A stretch of 64,000 nt of DNA from Siphonodentalium dalli. Its lineage: Eukaryota; Mollusca; Scaphopoda; Gadilida; Siphonodentaliidae. Both the position numbers and the translations under genes were made by a program. This document shows, one piece after another, positions 33,979 through 45,114 of this stretch. Each line of letters starts with the position of its first letter. Position 1 is the stretch's first letter. The notes below the pieces were generated by a model. That model worked only from the letters and a program-made list of their open reading frames with translations, had not been told where the DNA came from and ran no database searches. The stretch covers positions 262,480,077 through 262,544,076 of the forward strand of contig CP136061.1 of NCBI GenBank assembly GCA_032622095.1. Direction: 5' to 3'.

Positions 33979-35080
33979 TGGCTATACCGGTACATGCTAC
34001 AAATGACGATACAGCCACGAATCACCATGCATGAACACCAGGTATACTCCTACACCTGACCATATAGGCACTCTATGTATACATATTCACCACAGTCACG
34101 ATCATACAGTCACTCATTGTATACCTATTCACCTCACCATGGACCATACAGCCACTACATGCATATTTATTCGCCATACCCATGACCATAGAGTCAATCC
34201 AGATAAACATATACACCTCACCCACCAATGGTGAGCCCTTCGAAATATACCAATACCCGCACACACGACCACTCATAAGTCTCATACTTGCATATACACC
34301 TCGCACATGACAATTCGTCAACTCACTGTATACTCATACACGCCATCCATGATCATTCATCTACACCATATATACCACTGATGATAATACATCCACAACA
34401 TATATAAATATACGACCCACCCGTTACCAAAAGGGCACTCCCTATATAGCCACACGCTCGTCAATGACCATACAGCTTATTCCAGGTATGCATATAACTT
34501 CAATATTGACTACAGGCATACCATGTGCACCTATACACATTACCCATAACCATAAAATCACTCCCTATTTATCTACGCACTCCATCCATGATCATACAGA
34601 CAGCACAAATATACATATACACCACATGTCACAATGCAGCCACACACGGTACACATATACATCACGACCACCACGACATTACAGTCACTCCATACATACA
34701 TAAACAACACACGGATGACCATGTAGCTACTCTCGTTATATCTATACACCACAGCAATGCCCATACGATCACATCGGCCACACACAATATACCATACATT
34801 CACTACATGTATACCGATTCACCTCACACGTGCCCATACAGCCACTCCTTATATTCCTATGCATCTCACCATGGACACCCCACTCATAACCATATAGTCA
34901 CTCATTGTATACCTACTCATAACCATATAGTCACTCATTGTATACCTATTCACATCATTCATGACCATACAGTAACTCCCTGTATACCTATTCACATCAC
35001 CTATGATCATACAGTAACTCCCTGGCTGCCATATTGGCATCCATCTTTTATCCAGTTGATCACTTTTTATCATAATGGGC
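33979..35080. repeat. Minisatellite M, right arm
   Basis: Inverse words (TGTATACCTATTCACCTCAC, GACCATACAGCCACT) recur irregularly. The 187-residue frame at 34525-35088 is a repeat artefact. Confidence 0.65.
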
Positions 35081-36770
35081 CAGAATAGCCACATATTATG
35101 GTTCATCTCAGTTCCGTCTCAACGTTTTGCCCATTTCCTTTCAATAATATGGCCAGAATCACAAAAGAGGTTCTCCGCAAAATTCCATACTTCAACTTTA
35201 AAATGAATTTGTCATGCCCCATACGGAACTGGGACAAACAGAATAGAACGTAGTTGTCGGTTAATTAACTAACACGTATAATAACCAAGTGAGTCACAGT
35301 TTTCTACCTTGTCGAATAACGCAGATAATAATGTTCGAGATATATGTGAAAAAATTACTTTTTACAAATTTGGTTGCCATTTTGGAAGCCATCTTGAGCA
35401 ATTTGGTCTATTAACACCGTAGTGTGACACATTTAAGATAGACCAAAACAATAAATACTTTTGATACCAATGATAGTTGCATTTTACTTTAAAAAAATTG
35501 TCCAACCCTGAAAAGTTAATTTTTGCCGATATTTATGTCAAGTTTGTGAGAGAAAAAATCCAATATTTCTGGTGATGTCAGTGGTGACAATAGAAACAAT
35601 GATCCATGGTGCATCAGACATGTTAGTATTCAATGTATATAATACAGATTAGCCAATTTTATATATCAACCACAACTTGTAAGCCATTGTAGGACACCCT
35701 GGGGCAATATTTACCATTTTTTATATTTTCGGCGGCCATTTTGGAAATTTTCTACACCAATTTCATTCCCATTGAAGTAAAACATCCGTCCAATAAAATA
35801 AAGCACATATTAACATTCTATTAACAGCCTGTGTGGTTTGTCGATAAAAATGACTATCAAGACCGTCTTGCAAAAAAAATCGAAAATTTCACCCATCTTT
35901 TTCAAATCCTCTTTCTGTATCTATTACTGAACCCTCGTCAATGGCAAATGTCTTAAAATGACGCTATAATATCACGCTTGATGGCTGTCTCAAAAATATT
36001 GCCATTTACTAATGATTAATGTGAAGAAAAATGGAAGATATGGTGAGATATTAATTAAATTTCCTATTTTCGTGCATATGACGTCATTTTTCGGCGGCCA
36101 TTTTGAATTTTTTTCGAAATTATTTGCCGTCATTTTGAAGAAGGACATCATACCAACAAAATGGCATACATCTTGTCTGTGTCTTTTGTTAACAACCGAT
36201 CTATTACAACGATTAAATACAGCAAAATCGTCTTGCAAAAAAATTCGATAATTTCACCCCTATTTTTCAAATCCTCTTTTCTGTATCTATTACTGAACCC
36301 TCGTCAATAGCAAATGTCTTAAAATGACGCTATAATATCACGCTTGATGACTGTCTCAAAAACATTGCCATTTACTAATGATTAATGCGAAGAAAATGGA
36401 AGATATGGTGAAATATTAATTAAATTTCCTATTTTCGTGCATATGACGTCATTTTTCGGCGGCCATTTTGAATTTTTTTCGAAATTATTTGCCGTCATTT
36501 TGAAGAAGGACATCATACCAACAAAATGGCATACATTTTGTCTGTGTCTTTTGCTAACAAACGATCTATTACAACAATTAATACAGCTGGTCGGAATTAG
36601 AGGAAATGGCGGCCATCTTGGATTCAAATGGCTCTAGCACCTAGTAGGGCCACCTTTATATTTCGGTGAAATCCGGATTCTTTATCTGGATACCATAGGG
36701 AACAATAAAAATAAGGTTATTTGTAATCATCGGGGGGGGGGGGGGGGTGCACATGGACCTTATTGGCTCC
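35081..36770. repeat. Blocks B and A of the giant palindrome, right arm
   Basis: B runs to about 35715 and joins A directly at ATTTTCGGCGGCC, without a T element. It therefore gives the pre-insertion sequence for 25766-28070. Part of A is present twice in tandem (AGGACATCATACCAACAAAA near 36143 and 36506). It ends in a poly-G tract at about 36732-36747. Confidence 0.7.
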
Positions 36771-36866
36771 CCGACTAAGTGGCCTTCCCAGAAATATACT
36801 TTATATAACATATTGGTGCCGTATCTAGAGGCATCGAACCCTGAATATATCATTGAATTCATCCGC

Positions 36867-37339
36867 CATCCTTATGTTTATATATCATTCAGGGGCAGCA
36901 GGAAGACGACCAACCATGTCCATGCTGCTTCTGTACAATACTTATCATATACTTGTTCATAATTTTGTTGATATATCATTTGCTATTGTACAAATAAAAA
37001 ACCAATAAAAAAAAGACGTGAAAAGTTCAGCAAAGGCCGTGTACTTGAATATTTACCACCAACGAGGAACGCGCTCCGGCAGCAGGTAAATCGTTTAATA
37101 TATCAGGCTGGTATCTTGACTGTAAGCCACACGGTAGATGCAAAGTTTCCTGCACCTGACTCCTTCGGATGGAAATTGATTGACGATTATTTTGTTCCTG
37201 TAAGGATGACAACACCAGAAGTGGCTAGAGTATGCACCGAGTTGATTAAATTTGTTTGCAAATAGGTTGTTCCATGTGCAAATGTCCAAAAAGCAAACTT
37301 CCATGTACGAAGTTGTGCAGATGCGATTGCGGGAAGCGA
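36867..37339 (+). pseudogene. Remnant of the GCD-motif protein family, copy 2, with cysteine cluster
   Basis: The remnant begins with SFRGSRKTTNHVHAAS, which corresponds to the GKGKK-type segment after the GCD motif. From 37014 a clear frame continues: REKFSKGRVLEYLPPTRNAL, then VNRLIYQAGILTVSH, DSFGWKLIDDYFVPVRMTTP and VCTELIKFVCK, ending at TAG 37263-37265. A one-base shift opens the expected cysteine cluster (GCSMCKCPKSKLPCTKLCRC then DCGK, to about 37339), a Tesmin-like CXC arrangement. The order PPTR..L, YQAG, GW, TTPE, EL, C-rich tail is what I recall for this uncharacterised invertebrate family. It lies 90 bases outside the giant palindrome. The frameshift and lost N-terminus indicate a pseudogene. 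Confidence 0.65.
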
Positions 37340-38106
37340 ACTGTTGAATTTAGTTTATTAAAACAAGGTGCATTTTTCAATTTGCTGATCCCATATTCCC
37401 ACCACATGTCTCCCTGGAGTATATCCCAGCAACAATAGTATACACAAAATGATACATATACATGCAATACATTGCACTAATGTATATATTATTGAATCTG
37501 GGCTATATTCAAGGGTGCCTGTCATTCCCGCTTTCGTTCGCATGATTGTTTCATTTTCTGTTTCTGGAATAATTGAGGACCCTATATGTTACAAGGAAAC
37601 AATGTTATTTCTTATTCCGACCTCAAATATACTTACGAGTATACACTTCAATCATTTTGTGTATACTTTGACAAACACTGAATTTAAGTATTGGTAATTT
37701 GAACACGGATGATGAAGATATGTTGCACAATGCCTGCATATATGGACCCGATCCGATCATGCGTATATGATGTGCCACCTCTCTCCCCCGGAATTGAAAT
37801 TGCATAATAACTAAAAGAAGGAAATTCCAAATAGACGTATATTGAATTATTTTCTTTAGTCAATATATTTTTATTTGCTATATTATGTTATGCATACATT
37901 TGGCAATGGGATTGAAGAACAAGTGCTGGCCACTTATATGATACTTCAGTCCCATTATTTATATTTATTGCTCATCACAGTATGTACGTACCTCCTGTCA
38001 AACATTGTATGGCAGCCTGAATATGCTGGAGTGTTCAGATGCTTATATTACTTGTATATTTACTTGCTATGCTTTGAACAACCTTCTTGATGTGACAACT
38101 TGTAGA
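37340..38106. other. Spacer, no gene recognised
   Basis: AT-rich sequence. The open frame at 37875-38090 is hydrophobic but lacks any recognisable feature. Confidence 0.5.
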
Positions 38107-38540
38107 GGGATTTTTTTTTACCCTGTGCCAATGCATTCTCTTATATATGCGAGTCGACCATAGGTCGCCTCGCATATATAAGAGAATGCATTGGCCTAAC
38201 AATTTTTTTACAATTTTAATAAAGTTTTCTTGTATTCTTTAACAATTTTATAATTTCACCCATACAGAGCCCCAGACAAACATGAGCAGACGACACTCTT
38301 ATATATGCTTCTATATATGTGGGGGGCTCCCTGCAGGGTAATGGGTGTTTTTTATTTTATGTCCTAAAAATTGTAAGAAATATTTATTTAAAAAAAATGA
38401 AAAAAAATTGTTAGGCCAATGCATTCTCTTATATATGCGAGGCGACCTATGGTCGACTCGCATATATAAGAGAATGCATTGGCCCAGGGTAAAAAAAATC
38501 CCGACTTAGGACTGGATTTGATATGGCGGGTCACATATAT
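38107..38540. mobile_element. Hairpin MITE of the GTGACCCGCCATATC type, right part
   Basis: It contains two GCATTCTCTTATATATGCGA hairpins (about 38128-38195 and 38413-38484) and the GAGCCCCAGACAAAC module between them. It ends TGATATGGCGGGTCACATAT, the inverse of the left end at 20978. Its own left end is cut at GGGATTTTTTTTACCC. Confidence 0.65.
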
Positions 38541-39235
38541 ATACATGGACAAGAAGAGGGCGTGGAGTGGGCGTGGAGTGGGGGTGTAACCAGTATGAGC
38601 CAGAAAGGGTCAGGTAACTCAGGCCTGGTTTATTACGTTTTCAACTTTTCTGTGATCAAAGACAGGCCGAGGACCAGTATATCGCGCGAAATTTATAGTG
38701 CATGGAAGAAAACCAGAAAACTACATTTTAATGAATGATTTCGTCTCAAAATTGATAAAACTGCTTAGTGAATGGAACTTGCTATCTGGATGCAAACTCT
38801 ATGCTACGTTAGCACTGTGATATAGCACTGCCACAATCATGGTACTTTGCGGACCGATACATCTATTTTTATACATCGTCGGAACTATATATTTAGTCAC
38901 CTATTATCTTATTTTTACCACCAAAAGTTTGCAATAATGGTATAATTCTTTCGGTATTGATACGAACAATATAGACTGAGCCAGACATAGACAATTTTGA
39001 TCCTAAAACATAAGAACTAAGAACACGTAAGACATCCTTACCAAATGTCCGTATGGCAGTGATATCTCAGCGAAGCGATGGGAGATAACTCTGCCTGGAG
39101 TTTGATCTGGATGTCGTCTGTCATTGTTTTTGTGACTATCGTGTCTGTTTATTTGCACTCAATGTTTCTTGTTGAATCGTCTGGCCACTGATTGGAAGCT
39201 GCAAAAATCTTAAAACGAAGTATAACGCTGAAAGG
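38541..39235. other. Spacer, no gene recognised
   Basis: GGGCGTGGAGTGG is repeated at 38559-38582. The open frame at 38523-38738 starts inside the MITE end and shows no domain. Confidence 0.45.
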
Positions 39236-40322
39236 GTCATTGTCGCATGATTTCGAGCAAAAAGACACCCAGGATATCTCAAACGTGCAAAAAGACACCC
39301 AGGATATCCCAAACGTGCAAAAAGACACACAGGATATCTCAAACGTGCAAAAAGACACCCAGGATATCTCAAACGTCCAAAAAGACACCCAGGATATCTC
39401 AAACGTGCAAAAAGACACCCAGGATATCCCAAACGTGCAAAAAGATACCCAGGATATCTGAAACGTGCAGATAGACACCCAGGATATCTCAAACGTGCAA
39501 AAAGACACCCAGGATATCTCAAACGTGCAGATAGACACCCAGGATATCTCAAACGTGCAAATAGACACCCAGGATATCCCAAACGTGCAAAAAGACACAC
39601 AGGATATCCCAAACGTGCAAAAAGACACACAGGATATCTGAAACGTGCAAAAAGATACCCAGGATATCTGAAACGTGCAGATAGACACCCAGGATATCTC
39701 AAACGTGCAAAAAGACACCCAGGATATCTCAAACGTGCAGATAGACACCCAGGATATCTCAAACGTGCAAAAAGACACACAGGATATCTGAAACGTGCAA
39801 AAAGACACCCAGGATATCCCAAACGTGCAAAAAGACACACAGGATATCTGAAACGTGCAAAAAGATACCCAGGATATCTCAAACGTGCAAAAAGACACCC
39901 AGGATATCCCAAACGTGCAAAAAGACACACAGGATATCTCAAACGTCCAAATAGACACACAGGATCTCTCAAACGTGCAAAAAGACACCCAGAATCTTAA
40001 AGTCTCACCAAACAACGGGAATTTATATTAGTCGTCTGCTATTTATTAATGCGGAACTGCGCTGTCAGTCAGACTCAAAGCGGACGGTAGATATGCCCAT
40101 TTAAATTCCGTTGAACTTGATATTTCACTCCGATCACAAACAAATAATTATTATAATAATATTCATAAATAGCAGACGACTATATATATAATCTAAATTC
40201 CCGTTGTTTGTGAGACTTTGATATCCTGTGTGTCTTTTTGCACGTTTGGGACATCCTGTGTTACTTTTTGCACGTTTGAGAGATCATGGGTGTCTTTGTT
40301 CTCGAATCCATGCGACAATGGC
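39236..40322. mobile_element. Foldback element with one arm expanded into a minisatellite
   Basis: The outer ends are inverted (CATTGTCGCATG at 39238 and CATGCGACAATG ending at 40320). So are the inner edges of the arms (CAACGGGAATTTATATTAGT near 40011 and the inverse near 40170-40208). The right arm has about three units of a 30-bp repeat, while the left arm has about 25. The loop is at about 40050-40165. Confidence 0.75.
39250..39995. repeat. 30-bp minisatellite, about 25 copies
   Basis: The unit AAAAAGACACCCAGGATATC plus TCAAACGTGC recurs every 30 bases with single-base variants (TCTC/CCC/CTG, AAAAAG/AGATAG). The 30-base period leaves frames of 278 and 288 residues open on the minus strand and 75-89 on the plus strand. 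Their periodic composition and lack of a promoter or partner exon argue against genes. Confidence 0.9.
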
Positions 40323-41763
40323 CAATTCAGCCGTAGTAGACCCCGAAGCCACGACAAATAGTTTTCGCGACTGGCTCAACCGATTTCGTGGCTGGTTAAC
40401 CAGCTTAGCCGGCTCAGTCCCGACGTTCGTGGCTGACGAAATATGACGGCTCAGCCAGCTGAGACGTTATCAATCAGCGTACTTTCGTTTCCGAAATATT
40501 CCTAATCCCCGATACTGACCCCGTTTGTATTAGCGTTTGTGATGAACCCGTGGAATTCCAGACCACACGTAATCGTTTGATGTTGGGCTTTTCAACTTGG
40601 CAAAAATACCCGCATGGATATACTATGTAGTTTCCCATCTAATCGGTATAAGTTACATTGGGACTTCTGTCGACTTCAGACTGCTATCATTACTGGCATC
40701 TTGCATCATTGCATCATTGCATGATGAATCCGATAGTAATGATATATAATATTTCAAACTATTTTCTATTCTCTTCTACAGGTTATGTGCATATATTGAC
40801 AAACGCCAGCGATGTCTGAGACTGGGTCGTGTCGATATATACAATTTATACTTTAACCCTTGCAATACCGAATGGATGCACCCATTCAGTTGTATGAAAG
40901 CATGCATTGGGATAGTCTATTCCACTTTAAGGGGCCGGCGTTCTGATAATATAACAACCATGGCGTGTCCATGCATGTATGCCAATATTAGGCAATGCGG
41001 TTTAGTTCTTTGCTATTCACAGTGCAGTTGAGATTGACATATAATAAGCCTATGCACACGGCTCAGCCGTTTTACAATTCCGGCGGCGGAGATTTTTTTT
41101 ATGTGGCTGGCGTTAGAGATAATATGGCTGGCGCCGGCTTGTACGGTCAATATGGCTGGCAGCGGCGGCGTGCGGTGACGGCTTCGGGATCTAAGCCGTA
41201 GTAATCTGACACCCCCGCCCCAGCTGTAATGAGGGTGTTTTGGAAATAATAGTCATTCAATAATGTTTGAACTGAAAAGCCATTATGGTTGTCTTATTGT
41301 TCGATATTTCTGAAATAAATTTATCATTTTAAAGTGTGCAATATATAGACATCTGTGACAAATTGCATGAGTATTTTCCAAGCAATTTCGCCAGATGTGT
41401 GAATGTAGGTTTATGGTGCACATACAAAAATTAAAAAAAGTCACAATTCTCAACCAGTTCCAAACAGCAGAAACTGATCTAGACGATATTAGTGAAAAAA
41501 CGTCATTTTGACCGGCCGGCGTCCATCTTGGATGGGGAGTTCCCAAATTTACCCTATAAAGGTGACATTATTATTTATGTCTTAGCTTCACAAAAATATA
41601 TATACATTTGTAAACATTTGACAATATTTTCCCGCTATTTTTCTATCTTACTGACTTAGTGTCTTGTCTGAAAACGGCGGCCATGATGGACGCCATCTTG
41701 TCTGGTATCTACACGGCCACTGTTTTTTTGTTCGTGTTAACGTCGCTTAAAAGTTAAATATAG
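40323..41763. other. Spacer with weakly repetitive sequence
   Basis: The plus-strand frame 40228-40446 starts in the foldback arm, so it is unlikely to be a gene. A segment at 41439-41500 (GTCACAATTCTCAACCAGTT, GATATTAGTGAAAAA) recurs at 57680-57750 as a dispersed repeat. Confidence 0.45.
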
Positions 41764-42251
41764 TTAAAGGTACTCAATCCGATAAAACTCCTCTCAATTA
41801 CTACTTCAATGGCTTCGGGTGTCAAAAATATTTGATTCGAGTCGAGAAAGTCACCCATCAAAGCTCAGATTTGTTAGATATCGATTTTAGAAATCTATTA
41901 TTTTTCATTTTCGGGAATACTTTCTGGCCCAGATCTCAGTCAAAATTGCGTTATTATTATCACTTGATTTTAGAGTTATCCATCCTTGTCTGTTTGAATA
42001 GAGTTTTGGTGTACAAATCTCGAGCAGGAAACGAAATTGACGGCAATTATTAGTACTCATCTCGAGAACATAAGAATTTTCAAAAATCAATACCTAATAA
42101 CTCTGAGCTTTGTTTGATGGGTTCCTCGACTCGAATAAAATATTTTTTACCACCAAAGCCATAGAAATAGTAATATAGGACCCTCTGATCGGATTGTTGT
42201 TGTTGGAATCTGTTGAGATGAGGACCCTCTGTTCGGATTGAGTACCTTTAA
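41764..42251. mobile_element. TTAA-flanked element W, copy 1
   Basis: It starts TTAAAGGTACTCAATCCGAT and ends GGATTGAGTACCTTTAA. TTAA flanks with AGGTACTCAAT termini recur at 44638-45114 (opposite orientation) and 55296-55718. TTAA targeting is known for piggyBac and Kolobok superfamilies; the AGG start does not decide between them. Internal motifs near both ends (ATTCGAGTCGAG and CTCGACTCGAAT) are also inverted. Confidence 0.7.
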
Positions 42252-42766
42252 GAAGAAAATGAGTGGCGTGAAGTTTAGTCCAGACGTGGGTGCATGGGTA
42301 CACTATCATGCTGCAATCTATTCAGAGCTATTCAGCAAATTACAGGCAGCTATAAAATGCAACTGCTCATCTTCCCTACGGAGTCATCAGTACGCGTATT
42401 GTCCATGCATAATGGTTGTTGACATTCTCGCATACGTCTGGTCGATGTAATCGTACACCAACAAAGGCTTACATACTTTATTTATCACCGCCTATTAAAT
42501 AGTCATGTGACAGATCTAATGGAGGTCGTTACCTATTTGTTGTCAGTTTACGTGCGGCGAGTCAATGCTGATCAATATAACACTGATCACTGATAAGACC
42601 TTGCATTGTGCAATATAAATGACAGTGTGGCGTACAAACCAGAGGTAAGTTTACTCGCTTATTCACACTAATACCATGATAAATTTATGAAGATTCTCAT
42701 TGTTGAAGATTTTATACGTACTATTTCATGAATACTGATATTTGCTCGCCTTGGGACAATGGTATA

Positions 42767-42993
42767 TACAGTAATGCTCTAATTAATCGACCCCTTAACC
42801 ACAGCAGAATTATGGGTAACTTTTCAGGATTTAGTCGGAAATATGGCTTGTTGCCATTCATCGGAAAGCTCTTGCCTAGAGCTTTCCGATGAATGTCAAC
42901 AAGGTTGAACAAGCCATATCTCCGACTAAATCCTGAAAAGTTACCCATAATTCTGCTGTGGTTAAGGGGTCTATTAATTAGAGCATTACTGTA
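42767..42993. mobile_element. Palindromic MITE with TA target site, copy 2
   Basis: TACAGTAATGCTCTAATTAA to the inverse at 42993, with arms of about 100 bases. It shares GTTACCCATAATTCTGCTGT and TTTAGTCGGAAATATGGCTT with the copy at 3938-4186, and has a shorter loop. Confidence 0.75.
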
Positions 42994-44637
42994 GTTCATC
43001 GAACAGTTAAAGACACATTATGGACCTGTTCGAGTTCGTGAAACTGATAAGTTAGTATTCAGACGTTACACCAACCTGGGAAATGTACCATTCTAGTAAC
43101 TTCGCGAAAATTTCAAAGAAATCGACCATACCACTTGATGTCCACTTCATACAAAATATCGTTTGAACTACGCTCAATTGTAAATATTTACATCTCGATT
43201 CGGGACGCAACTATCGACGATAAACACACACAAATGATTTCGCCATCGAGAGTCATTGCATTGAATTAATATATCAGAATGACGGTGTGTGTTGTCAATT
43301 TGGATTAATATTCGTAATACATAACTACTTTGAGCAAGATTATTCTCCATTTCTATTTGATCACCCAACCGGAGTGTTTCACATCACTTTAAAGTGACAT
43401 ACTTATAGGTCGATACAAATAGATACTTTAAAGCACAACAATATAAGAGTATAGGTATGTCACAACAATTTAACCTGATCAGAAAAATCTAAGGATGACA
43501 TTATAGTGATGTTGGCATACCAATAAAGACTTATACTATATTATCATATCGAATTAAGGTTTGATGTTGTATTTTGTATGCGTGTGCATGGATTTATTTT
43601 ATTTTTATGTATATATGCTATATATCCAGTTTCTTATATGCAAATGATTGGTGTAAACATATTTTTATTTCCAAATCCAAACAAATAACATATACAGATG
43701 ACACATATATGCAAAATAGAAGGGAGACTGACAAAAATATTTGATGACAGTTTCAGATCTTAATCGGCAATGAAGATATGTGTGCATATGAAACACCATC
43801 ACGATGGCTTTACATCGTGCATACATTACCATAACTGCATCATCAATGTTTTGTGAAGACTGGTGTTTATACGCTCCAAATAATTATTCTGATATTGAAA
43901 TAGTTATAATCATAATTTAAATGAACTCAAAGAAGTAATACCGCAAAACATTCTTAAGAAAAATACGGCTGTGGAGTGTGTTGACATATTAACTAACTCA
44001 GACTGTTTGGTCACGGTGTCACGCCAACGTTGTGAATGGGGCGACGTGCTTTCGTGCATCTTCAGTTTGCATGCAATGTGTGTATTTCTTAAAAGTATTT
44101 CAACATCAACTAGTTTAGTTAACAGCTCTAACCCAACTTTTAGTCGGATTCGGTTGACTAAATGTGTGGTTAGAGTCTGACTAAACTTCAATTATATATT
44201 CAAACCAATTTTTTAAAGTTCATATACAAGGCCTATATATTTGCTCTTCACACACGATATATAGCGATTTAAACCTATTGGCGTATTGTGTTGATCGTCA
44301 CACTGCCAGCGAGACGATATAACAACATTAGTCGAGTAAATGACTATACAAGTGGAAGGAGCGAGAAAGTGTGTGTCAATACTATAGAACTATAAGACCA
44401 AGCGTGGACATGCAATTTAGAATACCTCGCTGTGTGACAATAAAAAAAAACACCAATACCACCTAAATACTGACACTAACCGATGAACAGCGTACATACA
44501 GCGTACGAGAAAAGTATTTATAGGACATGCATATCATAAACAAAGTCTTAAAATTCCCGCCCCACACAGCTTGGTATACCAGTTGGTTTGATGCTATTTT
44601 GGATCGCGAGTTCCGCCCCTTTACTCTCCTACATATA
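42994..44637. other. Spacer, no gene recognised
   Basis: AT-rich sequence with several frames under 95 residues on both strands. None has a domain, a good splice context or repeat support. Confidence 0.45.
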
Positions 44638-45114
44638 TTAAAGGTACTCAACCCGTAAAGAGGGTCCCCATCTCAACAGATTCCAACAACAACAATCCGA
44701 TCAGAGGGTCCTATATTACTATTTCTTTGGCTTTGGGGGTAAACAATATTTTATTCGAGTCGAGGAACCCATCAAACAAAGCTCAGAGTTATTAGATATT
44801 GATTTTTGAAAATTCTTATGTTCTCGAGATGAGTACTTATAACTGCCGTCAATTTGGTAACATGCTCGAGATTTTACGCCAAAATTCTATTCAAACAGAC
44901 AAGGATGGATAACTCTATAATCAAGTGGTAATAATTGACTACGTACTGGGCCAGTAAGAATTCCCGATAATGAAAAATAATAGAAATCTAAAATCGATAT
45001 CTAACAAATCTGAGCTTTGATGGGTGACTTCCTCGACTCGAATCAAATTTTTTTGACCCCCGAAGCCATTGAAATAGTAATTGAGAGGAGTTTTATCGGG
45101 TTGAGTACCTTTAA
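44638..45114. mobile_element. TTAA-flanked element W, copy 2 (inverted to copy 1)
   Basis: It starts TTAAAGGTACTCAACCCGTA and ends CGGGTTGAGTACCTTTAA. It is about the same length as copy 1 and its inverse complement throughout. Its right-hand TTAA (45111-45114) is also the left edge of the 3.3-kb palindrome. Confidence 0.7.

Larger units (their letters stand above)
25001..36778. mobile_element. 11.8-kb giant palindromic element with two nested T elements
   Basis: The outer ends are inverted: TTAGTCGGGGAGCCAATAAG at 25001 and CTTATTGGCTCCCCGACTAA ending at 36778; a TA target duplication is possible. From outside in, both arms carry block A (25010-25765 and about 35720-36770), block B (28071-28740 and about 35080-35715) and a degenerate ~48-bp minisatellite M. 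They meet at a 127-bp hairpin (29654-29780). The left arm is interrupted between A and B by T (25766-28070) and the right arm inside M by T' (29890-33978). In the right arm part of A is duplicated (near 36001 and 36368). No transposase frame was recognised. Confidence 0.75.

Noticed and set aside
34525-35088. 187-residue His/Thr-rich frame
   Set aside because: It lies entirely in the degenerate minisatellite of the giant palindrome; a mirrored frame exists in the other arm.
39136-40015. Minus-strand open frames of 278 and 288 residues
   Set aside because: They are produced by a 30-base tandem repeat, open in several frames at once, with purely periodic composition.
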